DNA of 24,511 nucleotides. It comes from Sulfurimonas sp. GTDB taxonomy: Bacteria > Campylobacterota > Campylobacteria > Campylobacterales > Sulfurimonadaceae. This document shows positions 1 to 9,712 of the stretch, piece after piece. The stretch is taken from NCBI GenBank assembly GCA_021107375.1, contig JAIOSY010000278.1, positions 1 to 24,511 on the forward strand. Direction: 5' to 3'. The position numbers and the translations under genes were made by a program. A model generated the notes under the pieces. It was not told the DNA's origin and made no database searches. It saw only the letters and a program-made list of their open reading frames with translations. Each line of letters starts with the position of its first letter. Position 1 is the first letter of the stretch.

Positions 1-251
1 CAAATATAAATTTAAATCTTCCAATTTTAGCGATAGACTACTATAATGAAGTACGACAAAACAGTGAAGATACAACTTTTTTAAGAAGTGGAACAAAAGG
101 TTCATTAAGATTTATTCAAAGATTTAATATTTATGAATCCCCATCTATTTTTTTTATAAAGAAATCAAAAGACTCTCTTTATAAACAAGATAGTATGATA
201 CGGAAATTAGATAATTTAGATGAATTATCAAAACAAATAAATAATTTATAG
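1..251 (+). CDS. Thioredoxin-fold protein, C-terminal fragment (5' end outside window)
   Basis: An open frame enters from the left edge (first full codon at base 3) and ends at TAG 249-251, giving 82 visible residues. The segment FNIYESPSIFFI resembles the thioredoxin-fold stretch in which a cis-proline (here in Ser-Pro-Ser) precedes a hydrophobic strand. A charged C-terminal helix follows (RKLDNLDELSKQIN). No CxxC motif lies in the visible part; if present it would be upstream of the window. The stop is 10 bases before trxB, whose ribosome site (AGAGGA) lies in that gap, so the two are probably co-transcribed. That pairing supports a thiol-redox role, but the fold call rests on a short, divergent fragment. 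It does not look like a standard short TrxA, because the strand after the Ser-Pro-Ser is followed by an unusually Lys-rich stretch. Function is otherwise unknown. Confidence 0.55.
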   Translation, partial: NINLNLPILAIDYYNEVRQNSEDTTFLRSGTKGSLRFIQRFNIYESPSIFFIKKSKDSLYKQDSMIRKLDNLDELSKQINNL

Positions 252-261
252 AGGATAAAAG

Positions 262-1203
262 ATGATTTTAGATTGTGCAATTATTGGTGGTGGACCTGCT
301 GGACTTACTGCTGGACTATATACAACTCGTGGCGGACTTGAAAATGTAACAATGTTTGAAAAAGGTATGCCTGGTGGGCAAATCACTAACTCTTCTGAGA
401 TAGAAAACTATCCTGGTGTTACTGGTGAGATTACTGGTATGGATTTAATGATGCCATGGCCAGAGCAGTGTCAGAAGTTTGGACTAAAGCATGAGATGGT
501 AAACATCATTAAAGTTAGTAAAAGTGGTGATTTATTTACTATCCATAAAGAAGATGGGACAACTCAGGATGCTCATAGTGTTATCATCGGTACTGGTTCT
601 CGTCCTCGCAGAGTTGGTTTTACTGGTGAAGATGAACTGTTTGGTAAAGGTGTAAGCACTTGTGCAACTTGTGATGGTTTCTTTTACAAAGGTAAAGAGG
701 TTGTTGTAATCGGAGGTGGTGATACTGCTCTTGAAGAGGCTTTATACTTAGCTAAAATCTGCTCGAAAGTTTACCTAGTTCATAGAAGAGATACTTTCCG
801 TTCAGCACCAAATACGGTTGAAAGAGTTAATAACACTGAAAATATCGAAGTGATTTTAAACTCTTCACCTGATGAAGTTTATGGCGATGCTATGGGTGTA
901 ACAGGTATAAAAGTTAAAAATAAAGATGGAGAAATTCGTGATATTTCAGTTCCAGGTGTATTTACTTTTGTTGGAAATGATGTAAATAACCAAACTCTTA
1001 TCCAAGAAGATGGAAGTTTTTTATGTGATATGAGTCAGCAAGGTGAAGTTATAGTAGATATAAGCATGAAAACTTCAATAGCAGGACTTTATGCAACTGG
1101 AGACATGCGTATAGCTGCTCCAAAACAGGTTGTAAGTGCAGCTGGAGATGGGGCAGTAGCAGCTCTTCAAGTTATCTCTTATGTTGATGAGTTATTAAAT
1201 TAA
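262..1203 (+). CDS. trxB: Thioredoxin reductase (NADPH, FAD)
   Basis: A cytoplasmic flavoenzyme that passes electrons from NADPH through FAD and a redox disulfide to thioredoxin. The 313 residues match the usual length of low-molecular-weight TrxB. Visible motifs, in order: the FAD dinucleotide fold GGGPAG near residues 9-14; the redox-active C134-A-T-C137 followed by Asp138; the NADP fold GGGDTALEE at 151-159; a VHRRD segment typical of NADPH 2'-phosphate binding; and the C-terminal FAD signature ATGD near residue 280. The ATG start has an AGAGGA ribosome site about 8 bases upstream. The gene follows a thioredoxin-fold gene by 10 bases, consistent with a small thiol-redox operon. Ferredoxin:NADP reductases of the TrxB-like type share the fold but lack the CxxC, so that alternative is unlikely. 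Confidence 0.96.
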   Translation: MILDCAIIGGGPAGLTAGLYTTRGGLENVTMFEKGMPGGQITNSSEIENYPGVTGEITGMDLMMPWPEQCQKFGLKHEMVNIIKVSKSGDLFTIHKEDGTTQDAHSVIIGTGSRPRRVGFTGEDELFGKGVSTCATCDGFFYKGKEVVVIGGGDTALEEALYLAKICSKVYLVHRRDTFRSAPNTVERVNNTENIEVILNSSPDEVYGDAMGVTGIKVKNKDGEIRDISVPGVFTFVGNDVNNQTLIQEDGSFLCDMSQQGEVIVDISMKTSIAGLYATGDMRIAAPKQVVSAAGDGAVAALQVISYVDELLN

Positions 1204-1207
1204 GATT

Positions 1208-1216
1208 TGGTATAAT
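1208..1216 (+). promoter_or_regulatory. Extended -10 promoter for dapB
   Basis: The 41-base gap between trxB and dapB holds TGGTATAAT, a perfect extended -10 element (TG-N-TATAAT), with the hexamer at 1211-1216. Transcription would start near 1222-1224, leaving about 20 bases of leader with AAGG at 1234-1237 as ribosome site before the ATG at 1245. Campylobacterota sigma-70 promoters typically have a strong -10 and no conserved -35, which fits. dapB could also be read through from trxB, because no terminator is visible between them. Confidence 0.7.
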
Positions 1217-1244
1217 TTCAAAAAATAATATTCAAGGCAAAAAG

Positions 1245-2015
1245 ATGATTAAAGTTGGTGTATTTGGTGCAAGTGGTAGAGTTGGAAAACTTCTTTTAGA
1301 TGATTTAAAAGATACTTCAAATATGAGTGTTAGTACGGTCTATGTAAGGAATAGTTTAGATTTTTCCATTGACCCTTCCATTTTAATTACAACAGATATG
1401 AAATCATTTTTAAATGCTTGTGATGTAGTAATAGACTTTTCACTTCCTGATGCATGTGAAATTCTCCTAGAAAATGCTATAAATACACCTAAACCTTTAG
1501 TTATTGGAACAACTGGATTAAACAACCATCAATTAAATCTTTTAAAGGATGCAAGCGAGATAATGCCTATACTTTATGCTACAAATATGTCACTTGGTGT
1601 TGCTCTTTTAAATAAACTTGTATATCAAGCCTCAGCTGCTCTTGAAGGGTTTGACATCGAAATCGTAGAGATGCACCACAAACATAAAAAAGATGCGCCT
1701 AGTGGCACTGCTCTTACTCTAAGTGAGTCTGCTGCAGCTGGAAGAGACTTAGATATAAATAAAGTTCGTGTAAGTGGTAGAGATGGCAACATTGGTGAAA
1801 GAACAAAAAATGAAATTGCGGTTATGGCACTTCGTGGTGGTGATATCGTTGGTAGACATACTGTAGGTTTTTATAATGATGGTGAATTTATAGAACTAAA
1901 CCACACAGCAACCTCAAGAAACACATTTTCAAAAGGTGCAATCAGAGCTGGGGGTTGGCTAGTAAATAAAGAGGCTGGTCTTTACTCTATAGCTGATTGT
2001 TTAGAACTAAACTAA
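1245..2015 (+). CDS. dapB: 4-hydroxy-tetrahydrodipicolinate reductase
   Basis: Cytoplasmic NAD(P)H-dependent reductase of the diaminopimelate/lysine pathway, acting on the product of DapA and feeding both lysine and peptidoglycan synthesis. At 256 residues it is of normal length. The N-terminal nucleotide fold is GASGRVG (G8, G11, G14). GTTG lies at 88-91. The substrate-binding and catalytic block is H144-H145-K-H-K148, followed by DAPSGTA at 150-156, equivalent to the catalytic His and Lys of E. coli DapB. The C-terminal part (HTATSR, GA.RAGGWL) is typical of the family. It has its own promoter just upstream. Its stop codon is only 3 bases from the convergent pflA stop, so there is no room for a terminator between them. 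Confidence 0.96.
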   Translation: MIKVGVFGASGRVGKLLLDDLKDTSNMSVSTVYVRNSLDFSIDPSILITTDMKSFLNACDVVIDFSLPDACEILLENAINTPKPLVIGTTGLNNHQLNLLKDASEIMPILYATNMSLGVALLNKLVYQASAALEGFDIEIVEMHHKHKKDAPSGTALTLSESAAAGRDLDINKVRVSGRDGNIGERTKNEIAVMALRGGDIVGRHTVGFYNDGEFIELNHTATSRNTFSKGAIRAGGWLVNKEAGLYSIADCLELN

Positions 2016-2018
2016 ATA

Positions 2019-4376
2019 CTAAATATCTTTAGCGCTTGTAGCAAGTTTAGCCCAAGCAGACTCTGAATCAGCATCTATAGATTCTTGATAGGCTACTTGT
2101 GCTTCTTTATCTCTCCATAATTTAGATAACACCGAACCAAGTAAGTATTTTTGTCTTGCTCTTATAGTTTTATCTAATTCTATATTATCTAATGATTTTA
2201 TAATATTTAAAGCTTTTGTTAAATCTTCTTTATTTAAATATGATTGGTAAAGAGTAAACTCTACAAATGGACTTTGTGCATAAGATTTAGATTTATTTTG
2301 AATTTTCACCACCTCTTCACCATATTTTATAACTATATTATCATCTTTAGTATCACTGCCCATACTCATAACAGCGATATATCTTTCTATATCTTTATAA
2401 CTAACTCCAAAAATCTTCTGTATCTCTATAATTGAATCAAGTAACTCTTTAGTATTTTCTAATCTTTGGTAAGTATCAAATAATATTCTATATACATCTT
2501 TATATTTTGAATCTTTTTCATCCAAGATTAAAAGTTTAAGTTCCTTTGAGGCATCAATCACATCACTATAATTACCAATAGCAAAATCAACTTTTATATA
2601 TCTATACAACCATCTCTTTCTTAATTCTAAATCTTTTGATTTTAAATTACGACTAACTATCTCTTTAGATAAAATATAATCCCCACCCATCATGGAACAC
2701 TCATATACACCATCATCCCATTTATTTGAAAGAGTAATATTATAGTCATTTGAAATATCTAAAACCTTTTGACACTCTCTATTTTTAAGTGCTAACTTCA
2801 TAACACCTATAGCTGAATCTCGAACAATATCTGAAGTCTCCACATATATCTCTTCATCTAAATCTAAAATAGAGTCTTTAAAATCAAGAACATTACTATA
2901 CTTCTGGTTATCTCTTAAAAGTTTTCCTTTTTCATATATGGCTCTATTACCTATTGAACTATTTGTATATTCATTAATAAGATTATTATATTCCTCTAAC
3001 TTAACCGAAAAATTACCTTCACTTGTATCAAAAAATAGTTCATCTTTTACAACAGCTATCTCCTCTTCAAATGAACCATATTTATACTCTTTTATATAAT
3101 CATTTAATGCTTCTAATGCTTTTTTCTTATCATCAGTTTTAGCTAACCATATACCTCTATCTTTTAATAGCCGTTCATGTTCATCATGATTTTTATCTGT
3201 TTCATCTATTATAGACTTTGCAATAAATGCTGCAGTTGTATATTCACTAGCATCAGCAAACTGATACATCATATCCATAGAAGTTTTTAAATCATTCATA
3301 AAAAAACTTGGCTTTGCTTTTACTATTTTCATTATATACTCAGAAGCTTCTTCTTTATTTGTATTTGAAATTTTATAATGAGCCAATCTATATGCAGCAG
3401 TAGCACCAACATCAATATCTTTAGTATCACTTAATGCTTTTTCATAAAATTGTAGTGCTTTTGATACACTACCTGATGCTTCTAACATCTGTCCTTTATA
3501 TATATATCCCCATTTTGTATATTCTGATTCCTCATGCTCACTAAATAGCCTATCAAAAAAATAATCTGCATCAGTATTTAAACCTATAAGAGAATATGCT
3601 TTTGCTACCAATGCTAAAACTTCTGGAACATTTTCATCTGAAGAGTGTTCTCTTAAATACTCTTTAGATAGGTCTATAACATTATCATTATCTTTTAACC
3701 TTGAATAAACTCTAATTTTATAATATATCAATTCTGCATTAAATAATGAATTAGGATATGATTCCATAACATCATCAATCAGTTCTAAACATAAGTCATA
3801 TTTTTTTTCTTTATATAATTTTTTTATCTTTAAATAATCACTAACATCACCAATACGCTTAATATGAACAGGATTTCCTTTTATATCTAAGCCCCCAACA
3901 TAAGGTAAACTATCTTTAAATAATTCAAATGGAAAGTTTATACTTGTATCAATTTTATTCTCTTTTTTTATATATGGTAATTTATTCTTATATCCAACAA
4001 TCATCCAATGTTTTGATAATTTTACATCTTCTTGATATACAGATATTTCTTTTGTCATATCAAATATCATAGGATAAAGTTTTATTTTATAATACGGTGT
4101 AATAATTAAAAAAAATGTTTTATTTTGAATTTTATTTTGAATTTTAAAAAAATTATTTTGTAACTCTTTTATTTTAGTTGATGGTTTTTTATTAAAGGCA
4201 CAGACTATTTGAGTGATTTCATTAAAATCATTTTTTGTTTCTTGACAAAGAAAAGGATTATTATCCTTTAAATGAAAGGTTGAATAACTTGTAAAATCTT
4301 CTTTTGCACCTGTAAGGGAAACCTCAAGTGCAAAAAGATTTAAAGAGAGTAGAGCAAAGAGTATCCATTTAAACAA
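2019..4376 (-). CDS. pflA: PflA-like flagellar motor scaffold protein (periplasmic TPR protein)
   Basis: A 785-residue protein beginning with a signal peptide (hydrophobic run ILFALLSLNLFALE after MFKW), so it should be exported to the periplasm. Most of the rest is helical with TPR-like repeats, for example near residues 195-335 (YKEKKYDLCLELIDDVMESYPNS and later copies) and again at the C terminus. Length, architecture and position directly after nuoN match C. jejuni PflA (paralysed flagella A), a component of the disk structures around the motor that help place extra stator units. The family assignment is from gene order and architecture, not a search. The start is TTG (4374-4376), supported by AAGGGGA ending 7 bases upstream; no in-frame ATG lies nearby. 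The gene is 30 bases after nuoN, the largest gap in the operon, so co-transcription is likely. Confidence 0.78.
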   Translation of the reverse strand: MFKWILFALLSLNLFALEVSLTGAKEDFTSYSTFHLKDNNPFLCQETKNDFNEITQIVCAFNKKPSTKIKELQNNFFKIQNKIQNKTFFLIITPYYKIKLYPMIFDMTKEISVYQEDVKLSKHWMIVGYKNKLPYIKKENKIDTSINFPFELFKDSLPYVGGLDIKGNPVHIKRIGDVSDYLKIKKLYKEKKYDLCLELIDDVMESYPNSLFNAELIYYKIRVYSRLKDNDNVIDLSKEYLREHSSDENVPEVLALVAKAYSLIGLNTDADYFFDRLFSEHEESEYTKWGYIYKGQMLEASGSVSKALQFYEKALSDTKDIDVGATAAYRLAHYKISNTNKEEASEYIMKIVKAKPSFFMNDLKTSMDMMYQFADASEYTTAAFIAKSIIDETDKNHDEHERLLKDRGIWLAKTDDKKKALEALNDYIKEYKYGSFEEEIAVVKDELFFDTSEGNFSVKLEEYNNLINEYTNSSIGNRAIYEKGKLLRDNQKYSNVLDFKDSILDLDEEIYVETSDIVRDSAIGVMKLALKNRECQKVLDISNDYNITLSNKWDDGVYECSMMGGDYILSKEIVSRNLKSKDLELRKRWLYRYIKVDFAIGNYSDVIDASKELKLLILDEKDSKYKDVYRILFDTYQRLENTKELLDSIIEIQKIFGVSYKDIERYIAVMSMGSDTKDDNIVIKYGEEVVKIQNKSKSYAQSPFVEFTLYQSYLNKEDLTKALNIIKSLDNIELDKTIRARQKYLLGSVLSKLWRDKEAQVAYQESIDADSESAWAKLATSAKDI

Positions 4377-4406
4377 ATTCTCTTCCCCTTGAGTAGATTT
4401 TATCTA

Positions 4407-5915
4407 TTAATATCCACTGTTATATACAAATGCTGTAATAAACTCTAAAACTGGATCTAATACTATGATAGCAAAAATAGTTCCTACTGCTGCAAAACCA
4501 ATTATTGATTTTAAAGCTAAAGTTGCATTAGATACATACATATGTCCATCAGTACCAATTACTGGTTCTTTCATAAACATATAAACTATTAATTTGAAGT
4601 AATAATAACCAGCAATAGCTGAGTTAAGAGCCATAATTAATGCTAATATTGTATATCCACCAGTTACAGCCGAACTAATTATATATAACTTACCCCAAAA
4701 TAATGCAAAAGGAGGTAATCCGGCAAGGCTTAACATAAATAGACCCATTATAACAGCACCAACAGGTGCTGTTTTTATCATACCTGCAAATTTATCATAA
4801 CTATGGTCACTTCTTTGGTGATCTGGTAAATGTTTTTGACGAGATATCCATAACATACTAAATGCACCAAGATTAGTAAAACTAAATAGTACCCAATATA
4901 AAAACAATGCACTATTTGATTGGGTTGTACCAATTAAAATAGCCGCCATTACAAATCCGGCATGTGAGATTGAGCTATATGCTAACATTCTTTTAACATC
5001 TGTTTGAACCAATGCCCAAATATTTGCCATAGTCATTGTTACAACAACAACAATATAAAGAACTATCTCTAACCAAACTACACCACTATGAATTAAAAAT
5101 TCAAAAATACGCATAGCAACTACAAATACAGCAATTTTTGGAACAATCGACATAAATCCAGCCATTGAAGCACTTGCACCCTCATAAACATCTGGAGCCC
5201 AAGTATGAAATGGTACAAGAGATACTTTAAATCCTAAAGCACCAAGCATAAATGCTGTTGCTACAAGAACATAACCCATATCAGCATATCCATTAGCAGC
5301 TAAAACACTAGCTATTTGATTAATTTCAACTGAACCTGTAAGTGCATAAAACACCATTGATCCAAAAGAGTAAAAACCAGCAGCTAAAGCACCCATAGTA
5401 AAATACTTAACAGCTGCTTCAAATGATTTATCACGATTATGCATAGCTATTAAAGTATATAATGCCAATGAAGCAGTTTCAAGACCTACAAAAATAAGAA
5501 TCAAACTATCCGTCGCAACCATAAACTGAAATCCAGCAAGCATAAATAAGAATAATGCAAAAAATTCAGGATAAGAAAACTCATGGAATCTTTTATGAGT
5601 AAGAGCTAAGGGAATGAATAACATTGAAGCACCAACTATTATTAATTGACCTAAAATTGCTATACCATCTATTAGCATCATATCAAAGACACCCATTATT
5701 GTGCCATCTTCAGCAAAAGTTGTAGCTGATGCGAGTAATGCATTAAAATCCATAAATAAGAAAAGAAGACTTAATGCAACATATAATGTTTTATCTAATC
5801 CACCTTTAATAATATCTATAATTATAATTAAAAGTGCTCCAATGACAGGTATTAACATTGGTGATAGAGTCATTAAGTTTAATGACTCTAATGAAATATT
5901 TATTGGCTCTAACAT
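4407..5915 (-). CDS. nuoN: NADH-quinone oxidoreductase subunit N (antiporter-like)
   Basis: Integral membrane subunit of the complex I proton-pumping arm; 502 residues with about 14 predicted helices. The antiporter-family residues are present: E146 in FVGLETASL, and K230 in the GFKVSLVPFHTWAPDVYEGA block. These correspond to the conserved Glu of helix 5 and Lys of helix 7 in Mrp-type antiporter subunits. Its ATG overlaps the nuoM stop by one base (TAATG), which suggests translational coupling. It is the last nuo gene; pflA follows. Confidence 0.96.
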   Translation of the reverse strand: MLEPINISLESLNLMTLSPMLIPVIGALLIIIIDIIKGGLDKTLYVALSLLFLFMDFNALLASATTFAEDGTIMGVFDMMLIDGIAILGQLIIVGASMLFIPLALTHKRFHEFSYPEFFALFLFMLAGFQFMVATDSLILIFVGLETASLALYTLIAMHNRDKSFEAAVKYFTMGALAAGFYSFGSMVFYALTGSVEINQIASVLAANGYADMGYVLVATAFMLGALGFKVSLVPFHTWAPDVYEGASASMAGFMSIVPKIAVFVVAMRIFEFLIHSGVVWLEIVLYIVVVVTMTMANIWALVQTDVKRMLAYSSISHAGFVMAAILIGTTQSNSALFLYWVLFSFTNLGAFSMLWISRQKHLPDHQRSDHSYDKFAGMIKTAPVGAVIMGLFMLSLAGLPPFALFWGKLYIISSAVTGGYTILALIMALNSAIAGYYYFKLIVYMFMKEPVIGTDGHMYVSNATLALKSIIGFAAVGTIFAIIVLDPVLEFITAFVYNSGY

Positions 5916-7474
5916 TAGTGTGCCTCCTTCATAGAAGTTCTAGTAATTTCTATCCCTTTAGAAGCAGCAAGATTAGGAATTCTTGTTTTAGCTTCTTCAG
6001 TGATAGACTTATCATGCATTAATTGCACAATCGATTCAACAGAATTATTTATAGGTTTTAAAATAGGTGTAGGATAAATCCCTAACACTATAGTTAAAAT
6101 TGACAATGGAATTAAAGCTACTAATTCTCTTTTACTTACATCTGGTAAATTTTTATTTTTTTCATTTGTAAGTTCACCAAAAAACATTTTTTTGTATGCC
6201 GCTAACATATAGATAGCTCCAACAACAATTGCTATTCCAGCTAAAAGAGTTAAAATATGTGACTGTTGATAAAATCCAAGAAGACTTAAGAACTCACCAA
6301 CAAAGTTAATTGTTAAAGGCATACCAACGGAAGCCATTAACATTAAACCAAATATAGTTGCATATCTTGGCATAACATGTGCTAAACCACCAAACTCACT
6401 CATCATCTTAGTATGTCTTCTTTCATATATAACACCAACAAGTAAGAACAGTGCGCCTGATACAACACCATGTGCAATCATTAAAAAGATTGAACCTGTA
6501 ATACCTTCAACATTTAAAGCGAAAGTTCCAAGAATAATAACACCCATATGTGAAACTGATGAGTAAGCAACAACTTGTTTTACATCTTCTTGTGCATAAG
6601 CTATCATAGCAGTATATACAATCATTATAATTGAGATTATTGCTATTGGAAACATAAAATATACCGATGCATCTGGAAATAATGGCAATGAAAAACGGAT
6701 AAATGCATATGTACCCATTTTAAGTAAAATCGCCGCTAGTATTACAGAACCAATAGTTGGTGCTTGACCGTGTGCATATGGTAACCATGTATGAAATGGA
6801 AACATTGGTACTTTAATAGCAAAACCAATAAAGAATGCTACAAATAACCAAAGCTGGAAAGTCTCAGGTAAAATAAGTCTATACCAATCAAGAATTGCAA
6901 AACTCCACTGACCAGTAGCTTGATAATAAAAATATGCCATAAATAACATACCAACTAACATAACTAATGAACCAGCAAATGTATATAAAAAGAATTTAAC
7001 AGAAGCATAAATTCTTAAAGGACCACCCCAAGCACCAATAATATATAACATTGGTACAAGTGAAAGTTCCCAAAAAATATAAAATACAATAGCATCAAGA
7101 GCAACAAAAACACCAGCCATTGTCATTTGTAAAAACAAAAGTGTAATTATCATGTTTTTAACATTTTTTGTATCAGTTAAAGAAGCAATACCTATCATAG
7201 TAAAAAATGCTGCTAAAATAACAATAAAAAGTGAAATCCCATCTACACCTAAGATATAGTTAATTCCAAATGATGGTATTAATGGAATTTGTTCCATAAA
7301 TTGCATACCAGATATACTAGAATCAAAAGAGAACCATAAAAATAGAGATAAAACAAACTCTATAGCTGCCACAGACACACCATAAGCACGAATGCTATTT
7401 TTGTCTATCATAAATCCAAGCACTGCCGCAAGTGCTGGAAAGAAAATTAAAATCGATAAAATATGATCTAACAT
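5915..7474 (-). CDS. nuoM: NADH-quinone oxidoreductase subunit M (antiporter-like)
   Basis: Membrane antiporter-like subunit of complex I, 519 residues and rich in transmembrane helices. The key Glu of helix 5 is E136 (FYIFWELSLVPMLYIIG), equivalent to E144 of E. coli NuoM. The helix 7 Lys is K221 in AIKVPMFPFHTWLPYAHGQAP. The sequence SSVSHMG is also typical. The soluble C-terminal tail (EEAKTRIPNLAASKG...) is polar. Three bases separate it from nuoL, and it overlaps nuoN by one base. Confidence 0.97.
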   Translation of the reverse strand: MLDHILSILIFFPALAAVLGFMIDKNSIRAYGVSVAAIEFVLSLFLWFSFDSSISGMQFMEQIPLIPSFGINYILGVDGISLFIVILAAFFTMIGIASLTDTKNVKNMIITLLFLQMTMAGVFVALDAIVFYIFWELSLVPMLYIIGAWGGPLRIYASVKFFLYTFAGSLVMLVGMLFMAYFYYQATGQWSFAILDWYRLILPETFQLWLFVAFFIGFAIKVPMFPFHTWLPYAHGQAPTIGSVILAAILLKMGTYAFIRFSLPLFPDASVYFMFPIAIISIIMIVYTAMIAYAQEDVKQVVAYSSVSHMGVIILGTFALNVEGITGSIFLMIAHGVVSGALFLLVGVIYERRHTKMMSEFGGLAHVMPRYATIFGLMLMASVGMPLTINFVGEFLSLLGFYQQSHILTLLAGIAIVVGAIYMLAAYKKMFFGELTNEKNKNLPDVSKRELVALIPLSILTIVLGIYPTPILKPINNSVESIVQLMHDKSITEEAKTRIPNLAASKGIEITRTSMKEAH

Positions 7475-7477
7475 CTA

Positions 7478-9400
7478 CTAAACTCCTAAACCAGATAAAA
7501 TAACTTTAATTTCATCAAAGTGTCTTGCTGCAAGTCCAAAAACTACAGCTAATGATAAAAGAATAACTAAACCTAATACCATCCATTTAAGCATTGTAGA
7601 TAAATTACCACTCTGCATTGCTCTTGTTTTTTCACCTGTACCATAAATAATACCTGCTATTCCATCTACACTTGCATCAACAATTTTCATATCAATCTGT
7701 TTCCAGAAAATAGTAGATAATTCTCTATATGGTCTAATAAGGTATTGCTCATAAGAGTACGGTATATAATATTGATTAATCAATAATTTATAAACAAAAC
7801 TTTTTTCCATTTTTGATGTTCCATCAGGAACTTTTATACTACTGTTAGCATATTTTTTATACGCATATAAAATTGCCAAGATTACAAAAATCTGTGTTCC
7901 TATAGTCATAATCCAGTAAGTAGTAACACTATGAAGATGATATTCTGTTGCAGGAAGAACAGCTGTTACCATTTCAAAATAAGTCATTTTTAATGAACCA
8001 GCAATTACTGCTAGAATAAGAAGTGGACTCATAGCTACTAACATAAATTTATATGCTTCATGTGGATGAAAACCAAACAGTTTATATCTCTCTTCACCGT
8101 GGAAAATCAGTGCAATAATTCTAAATGAATAAAATGCAGTTAAACCAGCAGTTAAAAGTAATACCGTATAAATAATAAAATGATGCTCAACAAAAGCAGC
8201 TTCTATAATAATATCTTTTGAAAAGAAACCAGCTAGAGGGAAAATACCAGCAAGTGCAACAGAAGCCAAAGTCATCATTACCATTGAAGCTTTCATTGTC
8301 TTACCAAGACCACCCATTTTAAATGGATCAAGTTCACTATCCATTGCATGCATAACATTACCCGCACCAAGAAATAATAATGCTTTAAAGAATGCATGAG
8401 CCATAAGGTGAAACAATGCAACCCAATACGCACCTAAACCTGCAGCAACAAACATATAACCTAACTGTGAAAGAGTTGAATAAGCAATAACTCTTTTAAT
8501 ATCACGATTAACTAAAGCCATCGATGCCGCAAACATTGCAACAAATGCACCAAGAGATGCTATAAAAACTCCAACATCTGGAATTAATGCATATAATTCA
8601 TTTGAACGAACAACAAGATAAACACCTGCTGTTACCATTGTTGCTGCATGGATTAATGCAGAAACTGGTGTAGGACCTTCCATTGCATCAGCTAACCAAG
8701 TATGAAGTGGAAACTGAGCTGATTTACCCATAGCACCAATAAATAAAAATATACCCATCCAAGTAAGTATTTCAGTATCTAAGTTTTGCATTGCAGCAAA
8801 AGCACCCTCATACTGAAGCGTACCCGTATTCCAATAAACAAGGAAAATACCAATTAACATTCCAAGGTCAGCAATACGATTCATAATAAATGCTTCGTTT
8901 GCTGCCCAAGTAGCACTCTCTTTATGATACCAAAAACCGATAAGTCCCCATGAACAAAGACCAACACCTTCCCAACCAATGAAAAGACCAGCAAAGTTAT
9001 CACTCATAACAAGTATCAACATTGAGAAAACAAATGCCGATAACCAAGAGAAAAATCTATTAAAACCTTTATCGTGGTCCATATAACCAATCGCATATAC
9101 ATGAACAACACTTGAAACTAAAGTAACAACCATCATCATTGTTACAGATACTTGATCAACAATAAATCCAAATGGAATATAAAGATTACCAGTTGCCATC
9201 CATGTCATCATCTCAACATGTACTATCTCTCCAGTACTTAATATGTGAGCTAAAAGAATAGTACTTGCAATTAGTGAAGTAATAAGTAACGCACTCGGAA
9301 CAACACCAGCTATTTTAGTTCTTGGTTTAGCTCCATAAAGTGCAGCAAACATTGAACCAACTAGTGGTGAGAATAGTGCTATATATAAATATAATTCCAT
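7478..9400 (-). CDS. nuoL: NADH-quinone oxidoreductase subunit L (antiporter-like, lateral helix)
   Basis: The distal antiporter-like subunit of complex I; 640 residues is normal for NuoL. E144 lies in IGWEGVGLCSWGLIGFWY, and K226 in GAMGKSAQFPLHTWLADAMEGPTPVSALIHAATMVTAG, a near-canonical NuoL signature. The C-terminal 150 residues include the region expected to form the long amphipathic lateral helix that lies along NuoM and NuoN, ending in a last membrane anchor (MLKWMVLGLVILLSLAVVFGLA). Three bases separate it from each neighbour. Confidence 0.98.
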   Translation of the reverse strand: MELYLYIALFSPLVGSMFAALYGAKPRTKIAGVVPSALLITSLIASTILLAHILSTGEIVHVEMMTWMATGNLYIPFGFIVDQVSVTMMMVVTLVSSVVHVYAIGYMDHDKGFNRFFSWLSAFVFSMLILVMSDNFAGLFIGWEGVGLCSWGLIGFWYHKESATWAANEAFIMNRIADLGMLIGIFLVYWNTGTLQYEGAFAAMQNLDTEILTWMGIFLFIGAMGKSAQFPLHTWLADAMEGPTPVSALIHAATMVTAGVYLVVRSNELYALIPDVGVFIASLGAFVAMFAASMALVNRDIKRVIAYSTLSQLGYMFVAAGLGAYWVALFHLMAHAFFKALLFLGAGNVMHAMDSELDPFKMGGLGKTMKASMVMMTLASVALAGIFPLAGFFSKDIIIEAAFVEHHFIIYTVLLLTAGLTAFYSFRIIALIFHGEERYKLFGFHPHEAYKFMLVAMSPLLILAVIAGSLKMTYFEMVTAVLPATEYHLHSVTTYWIMTIGTQIFVILAILYAYKKYANSSIKVPDGTSKMEKSFVYKLLINQYYIPYSYEQYLIRPYRELSTIFWKQIDMKIVDASVDGIAGIIYGTGEKTRAMQSGNLSTMLKWMVLGLVILLSLAVVFGLAARHFDEIKVILSGLGV

Positions 9401-9403
9401 CTA

Positions 9404-9712
9404 TTATCCTTTCATCGTTGACATTGAATCTAAGTCAATATTGTTATGACGCTTATGCCAAACAATTAATAAACCAAGTCCTACAGCTACTTCTGACGCA
9501 GCGATTGCTATCACAAAGAAAGCAAACATCTGACCAGTTAAGTCACCATAGTAGTGTGAAATCGCAGCAAAAGCGATATTTACAGAATTTAGTAATATCT
9601 CAGTTGCGAAAAACAGTAAAAGAAGATTTTTTCTTCTCATAACACCAACTAAACCTATAGAAAAAAGGATTGTTGATAATACAAGATAGTGATTTAGTCC
9701 AATTTCCATCAT
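9404..9712 (-). CDS. nuoK: NADH-quinone oxidoreductase subunit K
   Basis: Small three-helix membrane subunit of complex I, 102 residues. The two membrane-buried glutamates needed for proton transfer are visible: E38 in LLFFATEILLNSVN and E74 in IAASEVAVGLGLL. The ATG overlaps the nuoJ stop (ATGA). A second ATG is the next codon, and AAGG upstream does not separate the two clearly; the difference is one residue. Confidence 0.97.
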   Translation of the reverse strand: MMEIGLNHYLVLSTILFSIGLVGVMRRKNLLLLFFATEILLNSVNIAFAAISHYYGDLTGQMFAFFVIAIAASEVAVGLGLLIVWHKRHNNIDLDSMSTMKG

